DNA of 64,000 bases from Streptomyces sp. AC1-42W (GTDB lineage: Bacteria > Actinomycetota > Actinomycetes > Streptomycetales > Streptomycetaceae). The translations under genes were made by a program, and so were the position numbers. This document shows, one piece after another, positions 39,901 through 47,608 of the stretch. The notes under the pieces were generated by a model that saw only the letters and a program-made list of their open reading frames with translations, ran no database searches and was not told where the DNA came from. The DNA is taken from NCBI RefSeq assembly GCF_003248355.1, contig NZ_QKWY01000002.1:1426001-1490000 (forward strand). The letters are read 5' to 3'. Numbering within the stretch: position 1 is the stretch's first letter; the number at the start of each line of letters is the position of its first letter.

Positions 39901-41910
39901 TCAGCTCTCGGCCTTCGCCGCCGTGCGCGGCTTGGCGGCCGTGCGCGTACGCCGGCGCACCGGCTCGGGCTCGGAGATCGGCGCGATCTGGAAGTCGACC
40001 TCGTCCTCGACGGGCTTGATCACCCGGGCGCGGCGGCGCGGCCGGGCGACCGGCGCCTCCGGCTCGGCCACGGCCGCGGTCCGGACCGCGGTCTCCTCGG
40101 CCACCGGCTTGGCGGCGGCCCGGCTGCGGCGGCGGCGCGGCCTGGTCTCCTCGGCCACCGGCTCGGCGGCCTCGGTCACCGGCTCCACGACGGTCTCCGC
40201 CACGGCCTCGGCCTTGGGCTTCGCCGACCGGGTCCGGGTGCGCTTCTTCGGCGCGGCCCCGGCCTCCGGGGCCTCCGGCTCGGCCACCACGGGCGCGGGC
40301 GCCTCCGCCACGGCGACCGCGGCCTCGGCGGCGACGGCCTCCGCCGCGTTGACCCGGGTGCGCCGGCGGCGGCGCGGGGTGCGCGGGGTCTCCGGGGCGT
40401 CGGCCTGTGCGGCGTCCGCCCCGGCGGCCGGGGCGGGCACGGTCGCGGCGCCCTCGGCGACGGTGGCCCCGCCACGGGTGCGGCGGCGCTGACGCGGGGT
40501 GCGCGGGGCCCGCTCCTCGCGGGCGGCCGGCGTGGCGGACTTGCGGCCCCGGCCGCCCGTCTCGCCGAGGTCCTCGATCTCCTCGGCCCCGAGACCGGCG
40601 CGGGTGCGCTCGGCACGCGGCAGGACACCCTTGGTGCCGGCCGGGATGGCGAGGTCCTCGTACAGGTGCGGGGAGGTCGAGTACGTCTCGACCGGGTCCG
40701 GGAAGTTCAGGTCCAGGGCCTTGTTGATCAGCTGCCAGCGCGGGATGTCGTCCCAGTCGACCAGCGTGATCGCGATGCCCTTGGCGCCCGCGCGGCCGGT
40801 GCGGCCGATGCGGTGCAGATAGGTCTTCTCGTCCTCGGGGGACTGGTAGTTGATGACGTGGGTCACACCCTCGACATCGATGCCGCGCGCGGCGACGTCG
40901 GTGCAGACCAGCACGTCGACCTTGCCGTTGCGGAAGGCGCGCAGCGCCTGCTCGCGGGCGCCCTGGCCGAGGTCGCCGTGGACGGCGCCGGAGGCGAAGC
41001 CGCGCCGCTCCAGCTGCTCGGCGATGTCGGCCGCCGTGCGCTTGGTGCGGCAGAAGATCATCGCGAGCCCGCGGCCCTCGGCCTGGAGGATGCGCGAGAC
41101 CATCTCGGGCTTGTCCATCGAGTGGGCGCGGTACACGTACTGCGCCGTGTTCTTGACGGTCGTGCCCTCGTCGTCGGGCGAGGTGGCGTTGATGTGCGTC
41201 GGCTGCGACATGTAGCGGCGGGCCAGCGAGATGACCGCGCCCGGCATGGTGGCCGAGAAGAGCATGGTCTGGCGCTTGGCCGGCAGCATCGTGATGATGC
41301 GCTCGACGTCGGGCAGGAAGCCCAGGTCCAGCATCTCGTCGGCCTCGTCGAGGACGAGCGCGCGGACCCTGGAGAGGTCCACCTTGCGCTGGCCCGCGAG
41401 GTCGAGCAGCCGGCCGGGGGTGCCGACGATCACGTCGACGCCCTTCTTGAGGGCCTCGACCTGGGGCTCGTACGCCCGGCCGCCGTAGATCGCCAGGACC
41501 CGCACATTGCGCACCTTGCCGGCGGTGAGCAGGTCGTTGGTGACCTGCTGGCACAGCTCGCGGGTGGGTACGACGATCAGCGCCTGCGGGGAGTCGGTCA
41601 GCTCCTCGGGCTTCGCGCGGCCCGCCTCGACGTCGGCGAGGACGGTGACGCGTTCGAGCAGCGGAAGGCCGAAGCCGAGCGTCTTGCCGGTGCCGGTCTT
41701 GGCCTGGCCGATGACGTCGGAGCCGGAGAGCGCGACGGGGAGCGTCAGCTCCTGGATGGGAAAGGGGGACGTGATGCCGACGGCCTCAAGGGCCTCGGCC
41801 GTCTCGGAAAGAATCCCGAGGTCTCGGAACGTAGTCAGGGTGCTGCCTCTTCTGTGAGACGCGGTCCGAGGCGAACGAAGGGGGTCGTACCGTGCCGGGG
41901 GGTTGGTCAT
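39901..41910 (-). CDS. rhlE: DEAD-box RNA helicase (RhlE-type) with long basic C-terminal tail
   Basis: This 669-residue RNA helicase has motifs I AKTGTGKT, Ia PTRELC, II LDEADEMLD, III FSATMP, IV IFCRTKRTA, V TDVAARGID and VI HRIGRTGRAG, all in residues about 30-400. The remaining 250 residues are Arg/Ala/Glu/Pro low complexity with repeated RRRR(T/S)R clusters (for example TPRRRRRTR) and probably bind RNA. The ATG at 41910 gives the N-terminus MTNPPARYDPLRSPRTASHR seen in relatives, but no ribosome site is evident, and a longer form from 42009 cannot be excluded. It is divergent from the MiaE-like gene, as in Rv3211/Rv3210c. Confidence 0.92.
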   Translation of the reverse strand: MTNPPARYDPLRSPRTASHRRGSTLTTFRDLGILSETAEALEAVGITSPFPIQELTLPVALSGSDVIGQAKTGTGKTLGFGLPLLERVTVLADVEAGRAKPEELTDSPQALIVVPTRELCQQVTNDLLTAGKVRNVRVLAIYGGRAYEPQVEALKKGVDVIVGTPGRLLDLAGQRKVDLSRVRALVLDEADEMLDLGFLPDVERIITMLPAKRQTMLFSATMPGAVISLARRYMSQPTHINATSPDDEGTTVKNTAQYVYRAHSMDKPEMVSRILQAEGRGLAMIFCRTKRTAADIAEQLERRGFASGAVHGDLGQGAREQALRAFRNGKVDVLVCTDVAARGIDVEGVTHVINYQSPEDEKTYLHRIGRTGRAGAKGIAITLVDWDDIPRWQLINKALDLNFPDPVETYSTSPHLYEDLAIPAGTKGVLPRAERTRAGLGAEEIEDLGETGGRGRKSATPAAREERAPRTPRQRRRTRGGATVAEGAATVPAPAAGADAAQADAPETPRTPRRRRRTRVNAAEAVAAEAAVAVAEAPAPVVAEPEAPEAGAAPKKRTRTRSAKPKAEAVAETVVEPVTEAAEPVAEETRPRRRRSRAAAKPVAEETAVRTAAVAEPEAPVARPRRRARVIKPVEDEVDFQIAPISEPEPVRRRTRTAAKPRTAAKAES

Positions 41911-42223
41911 CCGGCCGGGAAGGGCCGGGTGGCGCGGGACCACTGCCGTCGCTCGAGCGCTCGTGCCGCTGAGGGGGCCCCTCATCTGCGGTCGTACATG
42001 AGCACGCACCGCGCGGAGGGCTGTCGGGTCGGAGCCGATCGGGCCACCGACCGGGCATCCTCATTCAATTTCGCGCCACGAGCAGATGCAAAGTGCTCAG
42101 TAAGCGCATTACCACTGTACCCCGGATTCGCGCATCTGTGTTGGGCGAATCCTTTGGAACGGTGTGATGTGGGTCGTCGGCCGAAACCCTTGCCCGGTGC
42201 GCGGGCGGGCTATTCTGCGCTGC
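41911..42223. other. Divergent promoter region (313 bases) between the helicase and MiaE-like genes
   Basis: The middle (about 42060-42150) is A+T-richer and probably contains the helicase promoter. A 7-bp hairpin (TGAGGGG/CCCCTCA near 41973-41987) lies in the helicase leader. At the right end TTGCCC (42190-42195) and TATTCT (42211-42216), 15 bases apart, form the promoter of the next gene. Confidence 0.55.
42190..42216 (+). promoter_or_regulatory. Promoter TTGCCC-N15-TATTCT for a leaderless gene
   Basis: The -10 box ends 7 bases before the ATG at 42224, and no Shine-Dalgarno sequence is present. The spacing and -35 box are identical to those of the promoter at 34490-34516. Confidence 0.6.
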
Positions 42224-42958
42224 ATGGAGACGCCTGACAACGCCACTGAAACCCCCGCGACGACCAGAATCGCCGACCAGGACTGGGCCACCGCGTCCAA
42301 GGACCCGCAGTACCGGGCCGCCGTCGTCGATCTGCTGGGCGCCCTCGCCTACGGGGAGCTCGCGGCGTTCGAGCGGCTCGCCGAGGACGCCAAGCTGGCA
42401 CCCACCCTGGCCGACAAGGCCGCACTGGCGAAGATGGCGTCCGCCGAGTTCTCGCACTTCGAGCGGCTCACCCGGCGGCTGACGGAGATCGAGGTCGAGC
42501 CGACCGGCGCCATGGAGCCGTTCGCCCGCGCGCTGGACGAGTTCCACCGCCAGACCGCCCCGTCCGACTGGCTGGAGGGCCTGGTCAAGGCGTACGTCGG
42601 CGACTCGATCGCCAGCGACTTCTACCGGGAGGTCGCGGTCAGGCTCGACTCCGACACCCGCTCCCTGGTGCTGGCCGTGCTCGACGACACGGGCCACGGC
42701 AACTTCGCCGTCGAGAAGGTGCGCGCGGCGATCGAGGCCGAACCCAGGGTCGGCGGCCGGCTGGCGCTGTGGGCGCGGCGGCTGATGGGCGAGGCGCTCT
42801 CGCAGGCGCAGCGCGTGGTCGCGGACCGCGACGCGCTCTCCACGATGCTGGTCGGCGGGGTCGCCGACGGCTTCGACCTGGCCGAGGTCGGCCGGATGTT
42901 CTCCCGGATCACCGAGGCGCACACCAAGCGCATGGCGGCGCTGGGGCTGGCCGCGTAA
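42224..42958 (+). CDS. Ferritin-like protein, MiaE_2 family
   Basis: This 244-residue all-helical protein has the diiron-type pairs of the MiaE_2/ferritin-like group (Glu in GELAAFERL, EFSHFERL with Glu and His, and a later D/E-GHGNFAVEK). Relatives (Rv3210c) are annotated as tRNA-(ms2io6A) hydroxylase-like, but the tRNA activity has not been shown for actinobacterial members. The ATG at 42224 lies 7 bases after TATTCT without a ribosome site, so the mRNA is probably leaderless. A 15-bp tandem duplication (42955-42984) covers its stop codon. Confidence 0.85.
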   Translation: METPDNATETPATTRIADQDWATASKDPQYRAAVVDLLGALAYGELAAFERLAEDAKLAPTLADKAALAKMASAEFSHFERLTRRLTEIEVEPTGAMEPFARALDEFHRQTAPSDWLEGLVKAYVGDSIASDFYREVAVRLDSDTRSLVLAVLDDTGHGNFAVEKVRAAIEAEPRVGGRLALWARRLMGEALSQAQRVVADRDALSTMLVGGVADGFDLAEVGRMFSRITEAHTKRMAALGLAA

Positions 42959-42984
42959 CCGCGGGCCCGGTAACCGCGGGCCCG
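42955..42984. repeat. 15-bp tandem duplication across the stop codon of the MiaE-like gene
   Basis: GTAACCGCGGGCCCG occurs at 42955-42969 and 42970-42984; the first copy contains the TAA stop. Confidence 0.9.
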
Positions 42985-42988
42985 GCGC

Positions 42989-43258
42989 TCAGACGGCGGC
43001 CGAGCGACTGATCCGGCGGCCGCGCGGCCGGATCAGCAGGGACACCGTCACGGCGGCGATCAGCCCGGCGCCCACCACGGCGAGGGCCGCATGGCCGTCG
43101 CCCAGCACCGAGTGCATCAGGGAGGCGCCGAACACGGCGCCGGCCGCCCCGGTGCCGAACACGGTCCGCCGGGCCGGGAGCCGGCCCGGCAGCGAGCGCA
43201 GCCCCGCCCAGGACAGGAGCACCGAGAGCACGACGGCGCTCAACGTTTCCACGATCAC
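42989..43258 (-). CDS. Small three-helix membrane protein, function unknown
   Basis: This 89-residue protein has three hydrophobic segments (about 2-23, 33-52 and 57-78) and a basic end (RPRGRRISRSAAV). No motif is recognisable. The GTG at 43258 is preceded by GAGGTGATC about 10 bases upstream. It stands alone between the MiaE-like gene and the MITE region, with transcription away from the latter. Confidence 0.7.
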   Translation of the reverse strand: MIVETLSAVVLSVLLSWAGLRSLPGRLPARRTVFGTGAAGAVFGASLMHSVLGDGHAALAVVGAGLIAAVTVSLLIRPRGRRISRSAAV

Positions 43259-43382
43259 GGACGATCACCTCGCAGGGATACGGAACGGGGCCTTCGGTCC
43301 TGCTGGTCCTACCCGTGAGCAGCCGTTCACAACCCTCCGGAGCCGGTCTTCGCCCGGCCGGACGGGAGCCGCCGCAGACGCG

Positions 43383-43417
43383 GAACGGCCCGGCGGGACA
43401 CCCCCGCCGGGCCGTTC
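43383..43417. terminator. Hairpin probably belonging to the DUF3107 gene, displaced by the palindromic element
   Basis: GAACGGCCCGGCGG (43383-43396) pairs perfectly with 43404-43417 around a 7-base loop. It is the first terminator-like structure downstream of the DUF3107 gene, on the far side of the 168-bp element. Confidence 0.65.
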
Positions 43418-43437
43418 GCGGTCTCCGCGTCCGTACG

Positions 43438-43605
43438 CTAGTGCCGCGACCGGCAATGTTTGCCCCGTAAGGAGCGTCGTCCAGTGCGTGCGATCGCAAG
43501 GCGGCCGAGAGTCCTTGTAGCGGAGCTACCAGGGCTTTCGGCCAACGCAGCGAGCGTGCGTGCTGGACGACGCGACGGGGCAAAGCTTGCCGGGAGGGGC
43601 ACTAG
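43438..43605. mobile_element. 168-bp palindromic MITE-like element bounded by CTAG
   Basis: The element begins CTAGTGCC and ends GGCACTAG. Its arms are imperfect inverted copies (the left arm has CGGCAATGTTTGCCCCGT and GCGTCGTCCAG; the right arm carries their complements). The centre (43503-43543) is a second inverted repeat with a 3-base loop. It has no coding capacity. The CTAG ends look like a 4-bp target duplication, as made by some IS5-type transposases. It overlaps the stop codon of the DUF3107 gene (43602-43604). I recall similar palindromes in other Streptomyces genomes. Confidence 0.75.
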
Positions 43606-43829
43606 AGAGCGCCGAACCCCACCCGCCGGGCGCTGGGCTCGCCGATCTCCACGTAGGAGATCCGGTCGGCCGGCACCAGGACCTTGCGGCCCTTCTCGTC
43701 CGTGAGGCTGAGCAGCTGTGCCTTGCCGGCGAGAGCCTCGGACACCGTGCTCTCGACCTCTTCGGCGGAAAGCCCGCTCTCCAGAACGATCTCCCGGGGC
43801 GAGTGCTGCACCCCGATCTTGACCTCCAC
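43602..43829 (-). CDS. DUF3107 small protein
   Basis: This 75-residue protein belongs to DUF3107 (mycobacterial Rv3208A/TB9.4), recognised from MEVKIGVQHSPREIVLES and VPADRISYVEIGE. It is an ATP-binding-like small alpha/beta protein of unknown role, conserved in actinobacteria next to a TetR gene, as here. The GTG at 43829 follows GGAGGG. Its TAG stop is formed by the outermost bases of the MITE-like element, yet the C-terminal residues (SARRVGFGAL) look complete, so the insertion used a CTAG that was already there. Confidence 0.9.
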   Translation of the reverse strand: MEVKIGVQHSPREIVLESGLSAEEVESTVSEALAGKAQLLSLTDEKGRKVLVPADRISYVEIGEPSARRVGFGAL

Positions 43830-43960
43830 GGCTATGTCCCTCCGACGGTCATTCCCTGCGCGGTGAGCCGCGCCGTACGCAGCACACATTAGCCCGCTGA
43901 GGGGGCTCGTCAGGGCGCCCCCGGCCACGCCCGCAGCGAACACGGGGGAACGCCGGGCGG

Positions 43961-44602
43961 TCAGTGCTGATCGGTGCCGTGCAGGGGGAAGCCGGCGATG
44001 CCCCGCCAGGCCAGCGAGGTGAGCAGCTGGACCGCGGTGTCGCGCGGGATGGCCGACCGGCTGGACAGCCAGTACCGGGCGACCACCTGGGACACCCCGC
44101 CCAGGCCCACCGCGAGCAGCATGGACTCGTCCTTGGACAGGCCCGTGTCGCCCGCGATCACGTCGGAGATCGCCTCGGCGCACTGGAGCGAGACCCGGTC
44201 CACCCGCTCGCGCACGGCCGGCTCGTTGGTCAGGTCCGACTCGAAGACCAGCCGGAAGGCGCCGCCCTCGTCCTCCACGTACGCGAAGTAGGCGTCCATC
44301 GTGGCGGCCACGCGCAGCTTGTTGTCGGTGGTCGAGGCCAGTGCCGTGCGCACGGCCTGGAGCAGCGACTCGCAGTGCTGGTCGAGAAGGGCCAGGTAGA
44401 GCTCCAGCTTTCCGGGGAAGTGCTGGTAGAGAACCGGCTTGCTGACCCCGGCGCGCTCCGCGATGTCGTCCATCGCGGCCGAGTGGTAGCCCTGCGCGAC
44501 GAAGACCTCCTGCGCGGCTCCCAGCAGCTGGTTGCGTCGGGCGCGGCGGGGCAGGCGAGTACCCCTCGGGCGCGCCGCCTCGGTCTGCTCGATGGCTGTC
44601 AC
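43961..44602 (-). CDS. TetR-family transcriptional regulator (Rv3208-like)
   Basis: This 213-residue regulator has its helix-turn-helix in residues 20-70 (RRNQLLGAAQEVFVAQGY, then MDDIAERAGVSKPVLYQHF). The C-terminal domain has the TetR_C-type segment DAYFAYVEDEGGAFRLVFESD. Its order next to DUF3107 matches Rv3208-Rv3208A in mycobacteria. The GTG at 44602 is set by GGGAGG four bases upstream. The ligand and targets are unknown. It is probably transcribed with the DUF3107 gene downstream (132-base gap). Confidence 0.9.
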   Translation of the reverse strand: MTAIEQTEAARPRGTRLPRRARRNQLLGAAQEVFVAQGYHSAAMDDIAERAGVSKPVLYQHFPGKLELYLALLDQHCESLLQAVRTALASTTDNKLRVAATMDAYFAYVEDEGGAFRLVFESDLTNEPAVRERVDRVSLQCAEAISDVIAGDTGLSKDESMLLAVGLGGVSQVVARYWLSSRSAIPRDTAVQLLTSLAWRGIAGFPLHGTDQH

Positions 44603-44770
44603 GCCGCCTCCCAAAATCGTGGTCCGACACAGCTGTTCCGTACGTGCCGCGCCATACCGACATCGTACTTTTGGGTAACCCCGGTATGCGCGGCGCGGAC
44701 GCAGAATTTCACGGACCGGACGGCTGCGGTAGCCGCAGATTGTCCGAGCGGGTGCGCAGAGCGGGACGTA

Positions 44771-44986
44771 TCAGCGGTAATCGTCCTCATCCTGTGGAAC
44801 CGTGCGCGCCTGGTCCGCCGCGTCCGCCTCGCTGGCGCGGTCGCGGTCGAGGTCCGTGAGCGGTTCGTCGTCCTCCGGGCGCAGCGCGGCGTGCTGCTCC
44901 GCGGCGTCCGCCTCGGGCGTCTCCTGGCCGGGTTCGTCCGGCTGGACGTCCTCGAAGGTCTCCGGCTCCCTCGGGTCGGCCGTCAT
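44771..44986 (-). CDS. Small highly acidic protein
   Basis: This 71-residue protein consists largely of Asp, Glu, Ala, Pro and Gln (PREPETFEDVQPDEPGQETP, DDEPLTDLDRDRASEADAAD) and ends EDDYR. No domain is visible and it is probably disordered in isolation. The ATG at 44986 follows AAGGGAG at a good distance, which separates it from non-coding frame further upstream. It lies between a TetR gene and a divergent alpha/beta-hydrolase gene. Confidence 0.72.
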   Translation of the reverse strand: MTADPREPETFEDVQPDEPGQETPEADAAEQHAALRPEDDEPLTDLDRDRASEADAADQARTVPQDEDDYR

Positions 44987-45107
44987 GGTGACTCCCTTCA
45001 TCGGGTCGCGCCTGCTGTCGAGCCTAGGAGGTACCCCCGGAAGACGCACGCGAGCGTGTGACGGCGAACACATGAAACGGCATGTGATCATCTCGTAACA
45101 TTGCCGC

Positions 45108-46073
45108 ATGTCTTCGACCGAGCTGCCGGGAATCAGCGCCGCCGCCGCGGCGGTGGCCCCCATGGTGAGCGCCGTCAGGGTCGCGGAGGGGGAGCGGTTG
45201 CGCTCCGTCGGGCTGCCCGGTCTGACGCTCACGCTCCGTTCCCGCCCGCCCCGGCGCTCCGGACTGCCGCCCGCCCTCTTCGTGCACGGGCTCGGCGGTT
45301 CCTCGCAGAACTGGACGGCGCTGATGCCGCTCCTGGACGGCGTGGTGGACTGCGAGGCGGTGGACCTGCCCGGCTTCGGGGACTCGCCGCCCCCGGACGA
45401 CGGCAACTACTCCGTCACCGGGCACGCCCGCGCGGTGATCCGGCTCCTCGACGCGCAGGAGCGCGGCCCGGTCCATCTGTTCGGCAACTCGCTGGGCGGC
45501 GCGGTGGCGACCCGGGTCGCCGCGGTCCGCCCCGATCTCGTCCGCACGCTCACCCTGGTCTCGCCCGCGCTCCCCGAGATCCGGGTCCAGCGCACGGCCG
45601 CCCCGACCGCGCTCCTCGCACTGCCGGGCGTCGCATCCCTGTTCGCCCGGCTCACCCGTGACTGGAGTGCCGAGGACCGCACCCGCGGAGTCATGGCACT
45701 CTGTTACGGCGATCCGGCACGGGTCTCCGAGAAGGGCTTCCGCGACGCGGTGGCCGAAATGGAGCGCCGGCTGGAGCTGCCGTACTTCTGGGACGCCATG
45801 GCGCGTTCCGCCCGTGGGATCGTCGACGCGTACACGCTGGGCGGACAGCAGGGGCTGTGGCGCCAGGCCGAGCGGGTGCTCGCGCCGACCCAGCTGGTGT
45901 ACGGCGGACGGGACCGGCTCGTCTCGTTCCGGATGGCCCGCAGGGCGTCCGCGGCCTTCCGCGACGCGCGCCTGCTGACACTGCCCGACGCCGGGCACGT
46001 GGCGATGATGGAGTACCCGGAGGCGGTCGCCCAGGCGTTCCGGGAATTGCTCGACGAATGCGGCGGGAGCTGA
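45108..46073 (+). CDS. Alpha/beta-hydrolase
   Basis: This 321-residue enzyme has the lipase/esterase-like elbow GNSLGGAVA, a preceding FVHGLGGSSQNW oxyanion segment, the acid in VYGGRDRLVSF and the histidine in PDAGHVAMME. A cap-like insertion lies between about 165 and 250. The ATG has no ribosome site and sits 6 bases after TAACAT, so it is probably leaderless. The gene overlaps the start of the DUF3152 gene by 16 bases, which ties the two in an operon; the substrate is unknown. Confidence 0.9.
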   Translation: MSSTELPGISAAAAAVAPMVSAVRVAEGERLRSVGLPGLTLTLRSRPPRRSGLPPALFVHGLGGSSQNWTALMPLLDGVVDCEAVDLPGFGDSPPPDDGNYSVTGHARAVIRLLDAQERGPVHLFGNSLGGAVATRVAAVRPDLVRTLTLVSPALPEIRVQRTAAPTALLALPGVASLFARLTRDWSAEDRTRGVMALCYGDPARVSEKGFRDAVAEMERRLELPYFWDAMARSARGIVDAYTLGGQQGLWRQAERVLAPTQLVYGGRDRLVSFRMARRASAAFRDARLLTLPDAGHVAMMEYPEAVAQAFRELLDECGGS

Positions 46074-47368
46074 TCCAGGGCGTGGGACGACACAGCCGGA
46101 AGGGCCCCGGGCCCAGCGCGCCCGTGACCGGGCAGGCGGAGACGAACGAGACGGGCCGCGCGGGCACCGGAGCCGCCCCCGGCACCGGGCGCCGCAGACG
46201 CGCCGCCGGACCCGCCGCCGAACCCTTCCCGGGCGCCCCCGAGGTCCGCGGCGGCCACCCCGAACAGCGCGAAGCCGGCGGTGGCTGGGGTGCGGGGCCG
46301 ATGAGCTCCGCAGGCGCGCAGGCCCCGCCGCCCGGCCTCCGCCCCGGCGCCCCGCACCCCGCGCGCCACCCCCGGCCCGCCGGCGACCGGCCGCTCATAC
46401 CGGGCCCGCGGCGCGAGTTCGTCGAAGCCTTCGACAGCCCGCCCGCCCCGCCCCGGCGCCCCGCCCCCGAGGACCCGTACCGCTCCGTCACCGAGTGGGA
46501 CCCGCACGAGCCGGAGGTCGTCCGGCGCGAAGGGGCGGCTGCCGTCAGGGCGGCCAGGGGCGCCAAGGGACGCACGATCACCGGGATCGCCGCCGCCGCG
46601 GTGACCACCGTGCTCGCGGTCGTCGTGGCCGGCCAGGTCCCCCACGACCGCTCCACGGGGAACGAGACCCCCAGCACCACGGGCGTCGACCGGGAGGACA
46701 CCGACGACGCCTCACGCTCGGACGGGCGTACGACCCCGTCCCCCGAACCGGCGTCCGTCAAGCCCCTTACGTATGAACAGAAAATGGCCAAGGCCTACCC
46801 GCTCTCACCGGCGCTGACCGGCTCGGGCACCTTCGAGACCGTGCCCGGCACCGCCGAGGCGCCCGGCAAGGGGACCACGCACCGGTACCGGATCGACGTC
46901 GAGAAGGGCATCGGGCTCGACGCCGACCTGTTCGCCCAGGCCGTCCAGAGGACCCTCAACGACGACCGCAGCTGGGCGCACGACGGCGACATGACCTTCG
47001 AGCGGATCTCCGAGGGCGAGCCGGACTTCGTCATCACCCTGGCCAGCCCCGGCACGACCGGCACGTGGTGTGCCAAGTCGGGCCTGGACACCATGGAGGA
47101 CAACGTCTCCTGCGACTCGGCCGCCACCGAGCGCGTGATGATCAACGCCTACCGCTGGGCCCAGGGCGCGGCCACCTTCGGGCCGGAGAGGCTGTTCGCG
47201 TACCGGCAGATGCTGATCAACCACGAGGTGGGCCACCGGCTCGGCCACAACCACGCGAGCTGCGGCACCGAGGGGGCCCTCGCGCCGGTCATGCAGCAGC
47301 AGACCAAGACGCTGGACCTCAACGGCGTCAAGTGCCGTCCCAACCCCTGGGTGTACCCGGAGGACTGA
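46058..47368 (+). CDS. DUF3152 membrane-anchored protein with metzincin-type zinc motif
   Basis: This 436-residue protein has a disordered cytoplasmic region (1-170, Pro/Gly/Arg-rich), one membrane helix (about 173-195) and an outer DUF3152 domain. The domain contains NHEVGHRLGHNH, in which His389, Glu390, His393 and His399 make the complete HEXXHXXGXXH zinc site. An APVMQQQT segment 20 residues later suits the metzincin Met-turn. Paired cysteines (TWCAKSG, DNVSCDS, ASCG, VKCRP) suggest disulfides. This corresponds to Rv3207c. A secreted zinc peptidase is strongly suggested but not proven. The ATG at 46058 overlaps the hydrolase gene; a GTG at 46082 is an alternative. Confidence 0.85.
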   Translation: MRRELIQGVGRHSRKGPGPSAPVTGQAETNETGRAGTGAAPGTGRRRRAAGPAAEPFPGAPEVRGGHPEQREAGGGWGAGPMSSAGAQAPPPGLRPGAPHPARHPRPAGDRPLIPGPRREFVEAFDSPPAPPRRPAPEDPYRSVTEWDPHEPEVVRREGAAAVRAARGAKGRTITGIAAAAVTTVLAVVVAGQVPHDRSTGNETPSTTGVDREDTDDASRSDGRTTPSPEPASVKPLTYEQKMAKAYPLSPALTGSGTFETVPGTAEAPGKGTTHRYRIDVEKGIGLDADLFAQAVQRTLNDDRSWAHDGDMTFERISEGEPDFVITLASPGTTGTWCAKSGLDTMEDNVSCDSAATERVMINAYRWAQGAATFGPERLFAYRQMLINHEVGHRLGHNHASCGTEGALAPVMQQQTKTLDLNGVKCRPNPWVYPED

Positions 47369-47496
47369 GCGCGGGCGCATGCGGAGCACCGAGCGCCCCC
47401 GCATTGCTCCGCCCGTCACCCATTCGGTGACACCCCGCCTCCATAGCGCGACAGAACGCTACGGGGGCGCGAAAGTTACGCCGGTTCACCCCTTTC

Positions 47497-47530
47497 GGTG
47501 GCGCGACGGACAACCGTCCGTCGCGCCACC
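47497..47530. promoter_or_regulatory. 34-bp perfect inverted repeat upstream of the glycan locus
   Basis: GGTGGCGCGACGGAC (47497-47511) and its exact complement (47516-47530) flank the loop AACC. It lies 128 bases after the DUF3152 stop and 79 bases before the glycosyltransferase start, without a T-run. It could be a terminator for the former or a regulatory hairpin/operator for the latter. Confidence 0.6.
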
Positions 47531-47608
47531 GGCGTATCCGCTTACGGTCGTCCCGCGAGTCGCCGATCCAGCGGCGGCCGCGTCATACGGCAGATCGGGG
47601 GTGCGCTC

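Noticed and set aside
38659..42237. A 1192-codon open frame spanning the end of the NYN gene, a hydrolase and the helicase
   Set aside because: It is antisense to the helicase and hydrolase, whose catalytic motifs are complete; the frame has no motif of its own.
42955..42984. The duplicated GC-rich stretch after the MiaE-like gene as a terminator
   Set aside because: It is a direct tandem repeat with only short self-complementary cores, not a clear stem-loop with a T-run.
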